64,000 nucleotides of DNA from Halothiobacillus sp. (GTDB taxonomy: Bacteria; Pseudomonadota; Gammaproteobacteria; Halothiobacillales; Halothiobacillaceae). Location of the stretch: positions 930,001 to 994,000 of the forward strand of contig JADQCE010000002.1 of NCBI GenBank assembly GCA_016278265.1, written 5' to 3'. Shown piece by piece: positions 8,597-17,250 of the stretch. The first letter of the stretch is position 1. The number at the start of each line of letters is the position of its first letter. The notes beneath the pieces are model-generated. The model searched no databases. It saw only the letters and a program-made list of their open reading frames with translations, and was not told the DNA's origin. A program made the translations under genes and the position numbers.

Positions 8597-10168
8597 ATGT
8601 CCATTGAGTCGCCATCCCGGTCGTCAGCGCACGAGCCCTACTGGCTGGCACTGCGCTTTCCAGAGGCCTGGTTCGAGTGTCATTGCCCCGAGGAGGAGCG
8701 TCATGACCGTCCGCCCGCCGTGCTCTTGGACGGGAATGGGCGCAGCAGCCGGGTGGCGGCGACCAACCGCGCGGCAGCCGGGTTGGGCATCGAGATCGGC
8801 CAGAGCCTGGCTGGGGCACGCTCCCGTCACCGGGCACATGTCTCGATGGATACGCCCCCGCTGCGATGCCTGACGGTCGAGCAACGCAGCGTGGAGGACT
8901 GGCTGACCGAATGGGGCGAGTGGGCGATGACGTACACCTCGCGCGTCAGTCGTCCACCACCGGTGCACTCGGGCGGGAAGACCGGTGCGGGGTTGCTGCT
9001 GGAGATCGGTGGAAGTGCGGCTCTGTTCGGTGGGCTCGAGGCATTGGTTGCCCGGCTGCTCGAGGCATTGAAATCGTGGCACCTGGTGGTGCAGGTCGCG
9101 GGGGCCCCGCATCCGCGCGTCGCCTGGGCGCTGGCTGCAGCGGTGGATGACGAGGCCCCGTGGCTTTGCCGTGCCCGGGAGCAGCTGGCGGCCGTCAGCC
9201 AGCTGCCCCTGATGCTGGTCGACTGGCCGACTGCCTGGATCGATCGCTTTGCCGAACTGGGGCTGAGGCGACTGGGCGAGGTGCGTCGCCTGCCGCGTGA
9301 CGGCCTGGGGATGCGCACCGATCCATTACTGCTGGCCGACCTGGACCGTCTGTTCGGCGAACGGGGCTGGCCCTTGGCCGACCTGGTGCCACCGGCCCGC
9401 TATGCCCGGGAGGTAAGCCTGTGGGATCCGGCCAGCCAGGTCGATCGCCTGTTGCTGCTGGCCCGTGGCCCGCTGGTGGGACTGAGCGACTTCCTGCGTC
9501 GTCGGCAGCTCGCGGTGGCGGATTTTGTGGTGTGGCTCGCCCACGAGGACAGGCCGTCGACGCGGTTGGAGGTTGCGACCGCCGAGCCCGGGCGGGACGC
9601 GCCCCTATGGCAGGAGCAATTGCGCCTGCGCCTGGAGTCGGCCGGAGGATTGGCGCCGGTGACCCGTCTGCGGGTGGAAGCCGAGCACTTTGTCGCCCCC
9701 CGACCGGGGCAGGGCAGCCTGTTTGCCGATGCCGACGAGCGTGGACGCGATGAGCAGGCCCTCTTTCAGCGCCTGCAGGCCCGGCTAGGCCGAGAGGCCG
9801 TCAGTCGGGTACAGGATGCGCCCGATCTGATTCCCATGCGGCGCTCCCGTCTTTACCCCTTGCCACCGCACCAAGACAAGTCCTCTCGCCGTAGGCCGAC
9901 CGAGCCGGCGGGGAAATCGCCGTTATCCGGGCTATCACCCGGGGCATTACCCGGGGCATTTCGGCCGTTATGGTGGCTCGAGAAACCACGGCGCCCTGAC
10001 GCGCCCGTGCATCACCTCGGGCAAATCGAGCGCGTCGAGACCGGCTGGTGGACGACGACCGAGGAATCGGCCGACTACTGTGCCGGTGAGTTGGCTGGTG
10101 GTCGCGCGGTCTGCCTGCGCCGGGAATGCGCCGGAGGCGATTGGCAGGTGATTGGTCTCGACGATTGA
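8597..10168 (+). CDS. imuB: ImuB, inactive Y-family polymerase homologue of the mutasome
   Basis: 523 residues from the ATG at 8597. The upstream in-frame ATG at 8540 would place the LexA box inside the gene and is rejected. The N terminus follows the ImuB pattern (YWLALRFPEAWFE), and the position where active DinB enzymes carry their catalytic acidic pair reads LLLEIGGSAALFGG, so polymerase activity is not expected. QGSLF at 372-376 fits the beta-clamp-binding consensus and lies in the C-terminal half, as in known ImuB proteins. ImuB links the clamp, ImuA and DnaE2. No dnaE2 follows; the next gene is a convergent MFS transporter only 4 bp away. Confidence 0.88.
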   Translation: MSIESPSRSSAHEPYWLALRFPEAWFECHCPEEERHDRPPAVLLDGNGRSSRVAATNRAAAGLGIEIGQSLAGARSRHRAHVSMDTPPLRCLTVEQRSVEDWLTEWGEWAMTYTSRVSRPPPVHSGGKTGAGLLLEIGGSAALFGGLEALVARLLEALKSWHLVVQVAGAPHPRVAWALAAAVDDEAPWLCRAREQLAAVSQLPLMLVDWPTAWIDRFAELGLRRLGEVRRLPRDGLGMRTDPLLLADLDRLFGERGWPLADLVPPARYAREVSLWDPASQVDRLLLLARGPLVGLSDFLRRRQLAVADFVVWLAHEDRPSTRLEVATAEPGRDAPLWQEQLRLRLESAGGLAPVTRLRVEAEHFVAPRPGQGSLFADADERGRDEQALFQRLQARLGREAVSRVQDAPDLIPMRRSRLYPLPPHQDKSSRRRPTEPAGKSPLSGLSPGALPGAFRPLWWLEKPRRPDAPVHHLGQIERVETGWWTTTEESADYCAGELAGGRAVCLRRECAGGDWQVIGLDD

Positions 10169-10172
10169 GGAG

Positions 10173-11456
10173 CTACCGATGCCCGAGGTTATCGCCTCGT
10201 GGTCGATCCGGGAGCAGGCCTTGCCAGCGCCACCAGACCAAAGCGGCCACCAGCAACCCACTGCCCCCGAAGAGCAGGAAGAAGGTCGGCAGGTCGATGC
10301 CAAGCGCCGCGAACAGGAAAATCGCCAGCAGGCTACTGACGACCATCGCCAGCGCGTTCTGCACGTTGAGTGCCGCAATCAGGCGGGCGCGTTGCGAGGG
10401 CCGCGAAGCGCGCTGCAAATGGCTGTACAGCGGGACGACCAGCATGCCCGCAAACACACCGGTCAGCGCGATGTCCACCCCGACCCGCCATAGCGACGGA
10501 GAGGGCGCCGAGGCGACGAAATACCAGTCGATCGCGACTAGGCCGACGCCCAGCGCGGCGAAGGGCGCCAGCGCCCGCGGTGGGCGACGGCCGCCAAGAT
10601 ACCCGACCAGCAGACCGCCGGTACCGATGCTCAGGGCAAACAGGGCCAGCAGCCCGGTCGCCCCGTCGGCCGGCAATCCGAGCACGTCCTCGGCAAAACG
10701 GGGAAACTGCGTGAGATAACCCGCGCCCACGAACCAGAACCAGCTGATCAGCCACATCGACTGGCGCAGGCTGGTTGCCTGGGTCTGCAGGAGCCGCCAG
10801 GTCGTGGCCCAGCTTTTCAGTGGTCCGGCATGATCCGGCAGCCGTCCCGGTGGCGGGGCAGGGGGAATAAAGCGTGCGGCAATCAGGCCCGCTACCGCCA
10901 CGGCGATCACCAGCAGGCTCGCGATCAGGGTGGCGCGCTCACCGGTGGCGGCAAGCAGCCCCCCGGTCAGCGTACCCAGCAGAATGGCGGTGAAGGTGCT
11001 CGCCGTGACCCAGCCGTTGGCGCGCATCAGCATGCCCGCCGGCAGGTGGCGAGGCACGATCGCGTACTTGAGCGGGCCGAACCAGGCGGATTGCGCACCC
11101 ATCAAGAATACCAGGGCCATCAACAGGACGATGCTCTGCCACCAGAATGCCAGTGCGGCGATGATCATCAGCCCCAGTTCGGTCCACTTGAGCACGCGGG
11201 CCAACTTTGCCTGATCGAGACGATCGGCCCAGTCGCCCGCCATCGGCGAGAACAGCAACCCCGGCAGGATGAACAGCCCCGCCGCCAGGTTCATCAGCAC
11301 GTCGATATTGCCGTCATGAGCGGTGCCGATCTCGTAGGTGATCAGGAACATAACCGAGAAACGGAAGGCGTTGTCGTTGAAGGCGCCCAGTGCCTGGGTA
11401 AAAAAGTACGGCAAAAAACGGCGGGATAGCAGGGATGCCGTTGGGCGGCTGGGCAT
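10173..11456 (-). CDS. MFS transporter, LplT-like
   Basis: 427 residues from the ATG at 11456 (AAGGAG 10 nt upstream). About twelve hydrophobic segments are visible. The N-terminal signature FFTQALGAFNDNAFRFSVMF is typical of the LplT/lysophospholipid-transporter branch, which flips lysophospholipids inward for re-acylation. The acyltransferase that is often fused to or next to LplT is absent, so the substrate is uncertain. The frame is open 22 codons further upstream, but this start matches the family N terminus. It converges on imuB. Confidence 0.78.
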   Translation of the reverse strand: MPSRPTASLLSRRFLPYFFTQALGAFNDNAFRFSVMFLITYEIGTAHDGNIDVLMNLAAGLFILPGLLFSPMAGDWADRLDQAKLARVLKWTELGLMIIAALAFWWQSIVLLMALVFLMGAQSAWFGPLKYAIVPRHLPAGMLMRANGWVTASTFTAILLGTLTGGLLAATGERATLIASLLVIAVAVAGLIAARFIPPAPPPGRLPDHAGPLKSWATTWRLLQTQATSLRQSMWLISWFWFVGAGYLTQFPRFAEDVLGLPADGATGLLALFALSIGTGGLLVGYLGGRRPPRALAPFAALGVGLVAIDWYFVASAPSPSLWRVGVDIALTGVFAGMLVVPLYSHLQRASRPSQRARLIAALNVQNALAMVVSSLLAIFLFAALGIDLPTFFLLFGGSGLLVAALVWWRWQGLLPDRPRGDNLGHR

Positions 11457-11596
11457 GGCCGAAGAGCTCCTTGGCGGGTAATTGGAGCATTGGAACACGC
11501 CGCTCAGGGGGCGCCAAGCCACGGTGTCGCCGAATATGGCAGGACGAACATGCTAGGGTTTCGCCCGGCACCATGGTCACGACAGAAGGAGCACCC

Positions 11597-12355
11597 ATGT
11601 CCGAGACGGTCGATATCCGCGAGTTGATCGCCTATTGCGAGCGTTTGCTCGAGCCTGAAACCTATCGCGACTACGCGCCGAACGGCCTGCAGGTCGAGGG
11701 ACGGCGCGAGATTCGTCGGCTGGTCACCGGGGTTACCGCCTGCCAGGACCTGCTCGATGCCGCCGTCGACGCCAAGGCGGATGCGGTGCTCGTTCATCAC
11801 GGCTACTTCTGGAAGAACGAACCGGAGGTGATTACGGGGATGAAGCGCCGTCGCATCGCGACCCTGCTGGCCCACGACATCAATCTGATCGGTTACCACC
11901 TGCCGCTGGACGGTCATGTCGAGATTGGCAACAACGCCTGGCTGGCCGGCCGCCTGGGACTTAATGTGACCGAGCGTTTTGGCCATCAGCAGCTCGCAGT
12001 CGCCGGGCGCCTTGAACAGCCGGCGACGGGTGCCGAGCTTGCTGTCCGCATTGTCGATCGCTTGGGCCGTGAACCGCTGATTGTCGGTCCCACGGATCGA
12101 CCGTTGCACCGGATCGGGTTGTGCACCGGCGGGGCGCAGGACATGCTGGGCGAAGCCATCGATCTCGGGCTGGATGCCTTCATCTCCGGCGAGATCTCCG
12201 AACGCACCACCCACATGGCACGTGAATCCGGTGTGACCTATATCGCCGCCGGGCACCACGCCACCGAAACGGGTGGTGTGCGTTTGCTGGGCGAGCGCAT
12301 CGCCGCGGAATTCGGGATTGAGCACCAGTTCATCGATATCCCTAACCCGGTCTGA
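11597..12355 (+). CDS. Nif3-like dinuclear metal-centre protein (YbgI family)
   Basis: 252 residues from an ATG preceded by GAAGGAG. The Nif3/YbgI pattern is clear: ERLLEPETYRDYAPNGLQVEG near the N terminus, LVHHGYFW supplying metal-binding His residues, YHLPLDGHVEIGNN, and a C-terminal AAGHHATETGG. The family forms hexameric rings with two metal ions per subunit; the biochemical role is uncertain, with GTP cyclohydrolase-like activity proposed for some members. It is transcribed alone and ends before a terminator at 12495. Confidence 0.93.
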   Translation: MSETVDIRELIAYCERLLEPETYRDYAPNGLQVEGRREIRRLVTGVTACQDLLDAAVDAKADAVLVHHGYFWKNEPEVITGMKRRRIATLLAHDINLIGYHLPLDGHVEIGNNAWLAGRLGLNVTERFGHQQLAVAGRLEQPATGAELAVRIVDRLGREPLIVGPTDRPLHRIGLCTGGAQDMLGEAIDLGLDAFISGEISERTTHMARESGVTYIAAGHHATETGGVRLLGERIAAEFGIEHQFIDIPNPV

Positions 12356-12494
12356 AACGGCGCAACTGGTTTCCCTAGCTAATAAAAGTCTATCTCGAGG
12401 TATTAGCCTCGCTTGTTTGACGGCCGCATCGAGATGCTTAAACTACTCCGGCCGTAAAAATGGCAGATGCTTTGCATCGGTGATGCCCATGGCG

Positions 12495-12519
12495 ACCCGG
12501 AATCTTCCGGGTGTTTTTT
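12495..12519 (+). terminator. Rho-independent terminator before petA
   Basis: ACCCGGA/TCCGGGT stem with a 4-nt loop, then GTTTTTT. It lies 140 bp after the Nif3 gene and 108 bp before petA. It could end the Nif3 transcript or act as a leader element of the pet operon. The rest of 12356-12627 holds a small CGAGG/CCTCG hairpin near 12395 and no gene that I can see. Confidence 0.75.
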
Positions 12520-12627
12520 CGCCGGGTGCAGGGAGGCCGAACAGGCTCGCCAACAACACGAGCGACCCGGAATCGCTTTCCGGTCGTAATCGATTGACGG
12601 ACAACCATCCAGGAGTACGACGTAACA

Positions 12628-13233
12628 ATGGCTGATTCTCCCTCCAACCCGGCAAGGCGCCGGTTTCTGACCGGCGCGGCGACGGCGGTTGGCGCGGTGG
12701 GCGTCGGCTTTGCCGCCGTGCCGTTCTTGAGTTCCTTCCAGCCCAGCGCCAAGGCCCAGGCCGCCGGCGCGCCGGTCGACGTGAATATCGGCAAGCTCTC
12801 TCCCGGCCAGATGACCACCGTGGCCTGGCGTGGCAAGCCCGTCTATGTGGTGCACCGCACCGAACGCATGCTTGAGATCCTGCCGCGGATGAACGACAGG
12901 CTGCGTGACCCCGATTCATCAGTGGCCAGCCAGCAGCCGGCGTTCGCCACCAATATCTATCGGGCGCGCCAGACGCATGAACGCTTCCTTGTCATCGTCG
13001 GTATCTGCACTCATCTGGGGTGTGCGCCGACCTATCGACCGGAGGTCGCGCCGGAGGATCTGGGCGAGGACTGGTTGGGAGGCTTCTTCTGCCCGTGCCA
13101 CGGCTCGAAGTTCGACATGTCCGGGCGGGTCTACAAGGGCGTGCCGGCACCGACCAACCTGGAAGTGCCGCCGTACGTCTATGTCAGCGGCGACCTCATT
13201 CGCGTCGGCGGCACTGAGGAGGATGCAGCATGA
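12628..13233 (+). CDS. petA: Cytochrome bc1 complex, Rieske iron-sulfur subunit
   Basis: 201 residues. The N terminus has a twin-arginine-type signal (RRRFLTG, about 11-17) followed by a hydrophobic anchor that remains uncleaved in this family. The 2Fe-2S ligands are in CTHLGC (127-132) and CPCHGS (155-160), and the two extra Cys form the stabilising disulfide. The subunit passes electrons from ubiquinol at the Qo site to cytochrome c1. It is first in petABC; its stop overlaps the petB start by 4 bp, indicating translational coupling. Confidence 0.98.
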   Translation: MADSPSNPARRRFLTGAATAVGAVGVGFAAVPFLSSFQPSAKAQAAGAPVDVNIGKLSPGQMTTVAWRGKPVYVVHRTERMLEILPRMNDRLRDPDSSVASQQPAFATNIYRARQTHERFLVIVGICTHLGCAPTYRPEVAPEDLGEDWLGGFFCPCHGSKFDMSGRVYKGVPAPTNLEVPPYVYVSGDLIRVGGTEEDAA

Positions 13234-14441
13234 TCAAGGGCTTGGGTAAATGGGTGGACGATCGCCTGCCGGTGTCGCATTTCTGGAATGCGCATCTGGC
13301 CAAGTATTACGTCCCCCACAACTTCAATTTCTGGTACTACTTCGGCTCGTTGCTGCTGGTGGTGTTCGTCCTGCAGATCGTCACCGGCATCTGGTTGACG
13401 ATGAGCTACAAACCGTCTGCCGAAAACGCCTTCGCCTCGGTGGAATACATCATGCGGGATGTTGAGTGGGGGTGGCTGCTGCGCTACATGCACTCGACGG
13501 GGGCGTCGTTCTTCTTCATCGCAGTCTATCTGCACATCTTCCGCGGGATGATGTACGGCAGTTACAAGAAACCGCGCGAGCTGATCTGGATCTTCGGTGT
13601 GCTGATCCTGCTGGTGCTGATGGCTGAGGCCTTCATGGGCTACCTGCTGCCTTGGGGGCAGATGTCCTTTTGGGGTGCACAGGTCATTATTTCCCTGTTC
13701 AGCTCGGTCCCGGTGATCGGTCCGGATCTCGCCTTGTGGATCCGAGGTGATTACGTCATTTCAGATGTGACACTGAACCGCTTCTTTGCCTTGCACGTAA
13801 TCGCGCTGCCGCTGGTGCTTCTGTTTCTGATTGGTGGCCATATCATGGCCCTACACGAAGTTGGTTCGAACAATCCCGACGGTGTGGAGATCAAGGAACA
13901 CAAGGACAGTTCTGGCAAGCCGGTTGATGGGATTCCGTTTCACCCCTATTACACCGTTAAGGACCTGTTTGGTCTGGGCGTGTTCATGTTCATCTTCGCC
14001 GCCGTGCTGTTCTACTGGCCGGATGGTGGTGGTCTGTTTCTCGAGCACCCGAACTTCACGCCGGCCAATCCGCTCCAGACGCCCGAGCACATTGCCCCCG
14101 TCTGGTACTTCGCGCCGCACTACGCGATTCTGCGCGCCGTTCCGGACAAGTTTTTCGGGGTGCTGGCAATGACTCTTGCGATTCTGATCCTGTTCGTGCT
14201 GCCCTGGATCGACCGCAACCGCACACGATCGATCCGCTATCGTTCGACGGCGTTCAAGGTGAACCTGTTCGCGTTCGCTGCGGCGTTCATCGGGCTTGGC
14301 TACCTGGGCACCCAGGCGCCGACTGCTCTCGGTACCCTGGCGTCCCAGCTGCTGTCCGCCGTCTATTTCGGCTTCTTCGTCGCGGTGTTCTTTATCAGCC
14401 GTCGTGAACGTACCCAGCCCGTGCCGGAGCGTCTGCAATGA
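13230..14441 (+). CDS. petB: Cytochrome bc1 complex, cytochrome b
   Basis: 403 residues with eight or more hydrophobic helices. Heme-ligand His pairs are in the MHSTGASFFF/LHIFRG and LHVIALPLVLLFLIGGHIMALH regions. The Qo-site motif is PVWY (PEHIAPVWYFAPHYAILR) instead of the mitochondrial PEWY. It forms the quinol oxidation and reduction sites of the proton-motive Q cycle. It overlaps petA and petC by 4 bp each. The full length shows it is not split into b6 and subunit IV. Confidence 0.98.
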   Translation: MIKGLGKWVDDRLPVSHFWNAHLAKYYVPHNFNFWYYFGSLLLVVFVLQIVTGIWLTMSYKPSAENAFASVEYIMRDVEWGWLLRYMHSTGASFFFIAVYLHIFRGMMYGSYKKPRELIWIFGVLILLVLMAEAFMGYLLPWGQMSFWGAQVIISLFSSVPVIGPDLALWIRGDYVISDVTLNRFFALHVIALPLVLLFLIGGHIMALHEVGSNNPDGVEIKEHKDSSGKPVDGIPFHPYYTVKDLFGLGVFMFIFAAVLFYWPDGGGLFLEHPNFTPANPLQTPEHIAPVWYFAPHYAILRAVPDKFFGVLAMTLAILILFVLPWIDRNRTRSIRYRSTAFKVNLFAFAAAFIGLGYLGTQAPTALGTLASQLLSAVYFGFFVAVFFISRRERTQPVPERLQ

Positions 14442-15187
14442 TCCGTATTACATTTTTTCTCTGTCTGGTCGGCCTGCTGGCTGCGCCGAACGCCAAGGCA
14501 GCCAGCAGCAACTACCCGCTCGAGGATGCCGAGGTGGACCTTGGCGACAAGGCCTCTCTGTACCGCGGTGCACAGACCTTCATGGACAGCTGCGCAAGCT
14601 GCCACGGCGCCAAGATGATGCGGTTCGGCCGCATCGGCGATGATCTGGGTCTTACCGACGAGCAGTTGGCCGTGCTGATGCCGGACGAGTCGACCAAGCC
14701 GGGTGATGTCATCGAAACCAACATGCCGCCGGAATATGCCGAAAGGGTCTTCGGCATCGTGCCACCGGACCTGACACTGACTGCCCGCGTGAATGGTGGC
14801 GACTGGCTATACACCTATCTAGTGTCGTTCTACGAGGATCCTGACACGTTGTGGGGCGTGAATAACGCGGTGTTCCCACTGGTAAGCATGCCGCATGTGC
14901 TTGCTGCCGAGCAGGGCGTAAAACAGCCGGTCTACGAAACGGAAGGCGAGGGTGAGGACGCCAAGCGTCGCTTGGTCGGGCTGGAATCACCAGAGCGACC
15001 CGGTACGCTCACGGAGGAAGAGTTCGAGCAGAAGATGCGCGATCTGACCGCCTTCATGGTGTACATGTCCGAGCCGGCCGCGCTGCTGCGCGCGCATTAC
15101 GGGCCGTACGTGCTGGCCTTCCTGTTGATCTTCACGCTGGTGATGTACTTGCTGAAGAAGGAATACTGGCGCGACATCAAACACTGA
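14438..15187 (+). CDS. petC: Cytochrome bc1 complex, cytochrome c1
   Basis: 249 residues. A signal peptide (about 1-21) exports it to the periplasm. The covalent heme site CASCH is at 52-56, and a Met in NAVFPLVSMPHVL probably gives the sixth ligand. A C-terminal helix (about 222-241) anchors it, with KKEYWRDIKH on the cytoplasmic side. It carries electrons from the Rieske protein to soluble cytochrome c. It is the last pet gene, followed 33 bp later by a strong terminator. Confidence 0.97.
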   Translation: MIRITFFLCLVGLLAAPNAKAASSNYPLEDAEVDLGDKASLYRGAQTFMDSCASCHGAKMMRFGRIGDDLGLTDEQLAVLMPDESTKPGDVIETNMPPEYAERVFGIVPPDLTLTARVNGGDWLYTYLVSFYEDPDTLWGVNNAVFPLVSMPHVLAAEQGVKQPVYETEGEGEDAKRRLVGLESPERPGTLTEEEFEQKMRDLTAFMVYMSEPAALLRAHYGPYVLAFLLIFTLVMYLLKKEYWRDIKH

Positions 15188-15220
15188 GTCGTCGCCAAAC
15201 AGACGCTCGACCACCGATGA

Positions 15221-15246
15221 ACCCGGCCCCGAGGCCGGGTTTTTGT
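15221..15246 (+). terminator. Rho-independent terminator of petABC
   Basis: ACCCGGCC/GGCCGGGT stem with a short CCGA loop, followed by TTTTTGTT. It separates petC from sspA. Confidence 0.92.
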
Positions 15247-15285
15247 TATGATGTCGCTTTACTCATTGCACCACGGGAGGCGCCA

Positions 15286-15909
15286 ATGGCGACCGTCAAT
15301 CGTCGTTCGGTCATGACCTTGTTCACCAGCCCGGACTCGCCGGACTGTCACCGCACCCGCATTGTTCTCGCGGAGAAGGAACTGACCGCCGAGATCATCG
15401 ACCTGTCGGAACAGGAGCCGCCGGAAGACTTCCACGACCTGTCGCCGGAAGGCACGGTTCCGGTGTTGGCCGATCGCGACCTCGTGTTGACCAACGCGCG
15501 GGTCATCATGGAGTACCTCGACGAGCGCTTCCCGCACCCGCCGTTGATGCCGGTGGATCCGGTGAGCCGCGCCAAGGTCCGGACCGCGCTCTATCGTATC
15601 GAGAAGGACTGGTACGGCTTGCTGCCGGAATTCGAGCGTGGCGAGAAGACCGTCGCTCGTGCCCGGAAGCAACTAAAGGAAGGGCTGCTGTCGGCCGCGC
15701 CGATCTTCTCGGCGATGCCGTTCTTCATGAGCGAAGAGTTCTCACTGGCCGACGTCACGCTGGCCGCCTTGCTTTGGTACTTGCCTAAATACGGCATCGA
15801 GTTGACTGGGCCGGGCGCCAAGCCCATCCAGGATTACATGGACCGTGTGTTCAGCCGACCCACGTTCCAGGCAAGCCTCACCGAAGTCGAACGCGAGATG
15901 CGTGGCTGA
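15286..15909 (+). CDS. sspA: Stringent starvation protein A
   Basis: 207 residues from an ATG preceded by GGGAGG. It has a glutathione-S-transferase fold: a thioredoxin-like N-terminal domain (MTLFTSPDSPDCHRTRIVLAEK) and a helical C-terminal domain (FSLADVTLAALLWYLPKYG). SspA binds RNA polymerase and supports the acid and stationary-phase stress response rather than acting as a transferase. It follows the pet operon and precedes sspB, a common gammaproteobacterial order (petABC-sspAB). Confidence 0.96.
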   Translation: MATVNRRSVMTLFTSPDSPDCHRTRIVLAEKELTAEIIDLSEQEPPEDFHDLSPEGTVPVLADRDLVLTNARVIMEYLDERFPHPPLMPVDPVSRAKVRTALYRIEKDWYGLLPEFERGEKTVARARKQLKEGLLSAAPIFSAMPFFMSEEFSLADVTLAALLWYLPKYGIELTGPGAKPIQDYMDRVFSRPTFQASLTEVEREMRG

Positions 15910-16070
15910 GTGACGTTCCTCGCTAGGACCGGAATGCTGCCCTGACTTACCCGGACGTGCGTCACAAAAAACGGGGGTTGGCGGTGACTCCGGTCTCTCC
16001 TAACGGGGTACCCAGCATCTGCGCCGAAAGCCAGGCCGAATTGCCAATCCATTCGTGCAGAGGTTTCTTA

Positions 16071-16643
16071 ATGCTCTCGAAGCGTCCCTATCTCGTTCCC
16101 GCCTTCTATGACTGGATTCTCGACCAGGGACATACGCCTCACTTGGTCGTGGATGCCGACGCCGAGGAGGTGATGGTGCCGACCCAATTCGTTGAAGACG
16201 GCCACATCCAGCTGAATATCAGCCCGTCGGCGGTACGTGATTTCCATATGGATCGCGCAGGCATCTCGTTCGAGGCCCGCTTCGGTGGCCAGCCTGAGCG
16301 AGTCTTTGTCCCCATGCATGCGGTGCGTGCGATCGTCGATCGTGACTCGGGGCAGGGGGCTACCTTCCCGGACGAGCCGGAGGAGACCTTCCCGCAGTCG
16401 GACGACGACCGTGAGGGAACGCCGGCGCCAAAGTCCGGGAGTAGTAAGAGCCGCCCCCAACTGCGTGCCGTGCCTGGTGGTGAGGATGGGGCAACGGACA
16501 AGGATACTGCAGGCTCATCGCCCCGTCGCGCTGACGATCGAACCGATGCTGACCCTGGTGCCGACGGTCCGGACGACGACCCGCCACCGTCGCCACCATC
16601 GGGTGGCGGCAAGGGCGGTCCGAGTCTCCGGGTCGTCAAGTAG
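16071..16643 (+). CDS. sspB: ClpXP adaptor SspB
   Basis: 190 residues from the ATG at 16071. The N-terminal SspB fold (about 1-105) begins [26 protein letters not shown] and binds ssrA-tagged peptides. A long acidic, Pro/Gly-rich linker (about 110-180) leads to the C-terminal tail GGPSLRVVK, which matches the ClpX-docking motif of E. coli SspB. It delivers stalled-ribosome products to ClpXP. It is 161 bp after sspA; its stop codon region overlaps the convergent msrB by 8 bp. Confidence 0.95.
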   Translation: MLSKRPYLVPAFYDWILDQGHTPHLVVDADAEEVMVPTQFVEDGHIQLNISPSAVRDFHMDRAGISFEARFGGQPERVFVPMHAVRAIVDRDSGQGATFPDEPEETFPQSDDDREGTPAPKSGSSKSRPQLRAVPGGEDGATDKDTAGSSPRRADDRTDADPGADGPDDDPPPSPPSGGGKGGPSLRVVK

Positions 16644-17037
16644 CGCTGTTTTCCTCGGTCGGAACGAAGTTCAGGCAGACGCTGTTGATGCAGTAACGCA
16701 CGCCGCTTGGCTGCGGGCCGTCCTCGAATACATGGCCGAGATGAGCGTTGCAGCCGGCACACAGAACTTCGGTGCGGACCATGCCGTGGTTGGTGTCGGT
16801 TCGGGTGACTAGCGCCTCTGCACTGGCAGGTTGGAAGAAGCTGGGCCAGCCGGAGCCCGAATCGAATTTCGCATCGCTCACAAACAGCGGACGCCCGCAG
16901 CAGACACAGTCGAAGCGCCCCGGGCGCTTTTCGTCGTTAAGGGCGCCCGACCAGGGGGCTTCCGTGCCGCCAAGGCGGCAAACACGGTACTGTTCTTCGG
17001 TAAGCGTTTCGCGCCAGAGATCGGGTTCGTTGTTCAT
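16636..17037 (-). CDS. msrB: Peptide-methionine (R)-S-oxide reductase MsrB
   Basis: 133 residues from the ATG at 17037, chosen because a GGAA-type ribosome-binding site precedes it and [19 protein letters not shown] fits the family N terminus; in-frame ATGs at 17076 and 17091 are alternatives. Zinc-binding CVCC and CAGC pairs, GSGWPSFF and the catalytic-Cys region RYCINSVCL are all present. It reduces the R-epimer of methionine sulfoxide in damaged proteins. It converges on sspB and diverges from ftsK. Confidence 0.94.
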   Translation of the reverse strand: MNNEPDLWRETLTEEQYRVCRLGGTEAPWSGALNDEKRPGRFDCVCCGRPLFVSDAKFDSGSGWPSFFQPASAEALVTRTDTNHGMVRTEVLCAGCNAHLGHVFEDGPQPSGVRYCINSVCLNFVPTEENSAT

Positions 17038-17250
17038 GATGTGTTCCGTTTGCTTGTCGGTCTTGGGTTGGTTCATCGTGACTCGAACCATGATAGCCCA
17101 CCGATTCCGCTAGCCATCGGGATTCGGTGGGATCCCAGAACACGGACGCAGTTGGCACTGCTGTTGTCGGCTTGGTATCATTCCGACTCGATCCTTCACT
17201 CAAAGAAACGCGAGTAACCTGTTGAGCATATTAAGGATAGGCGGCCAAAA

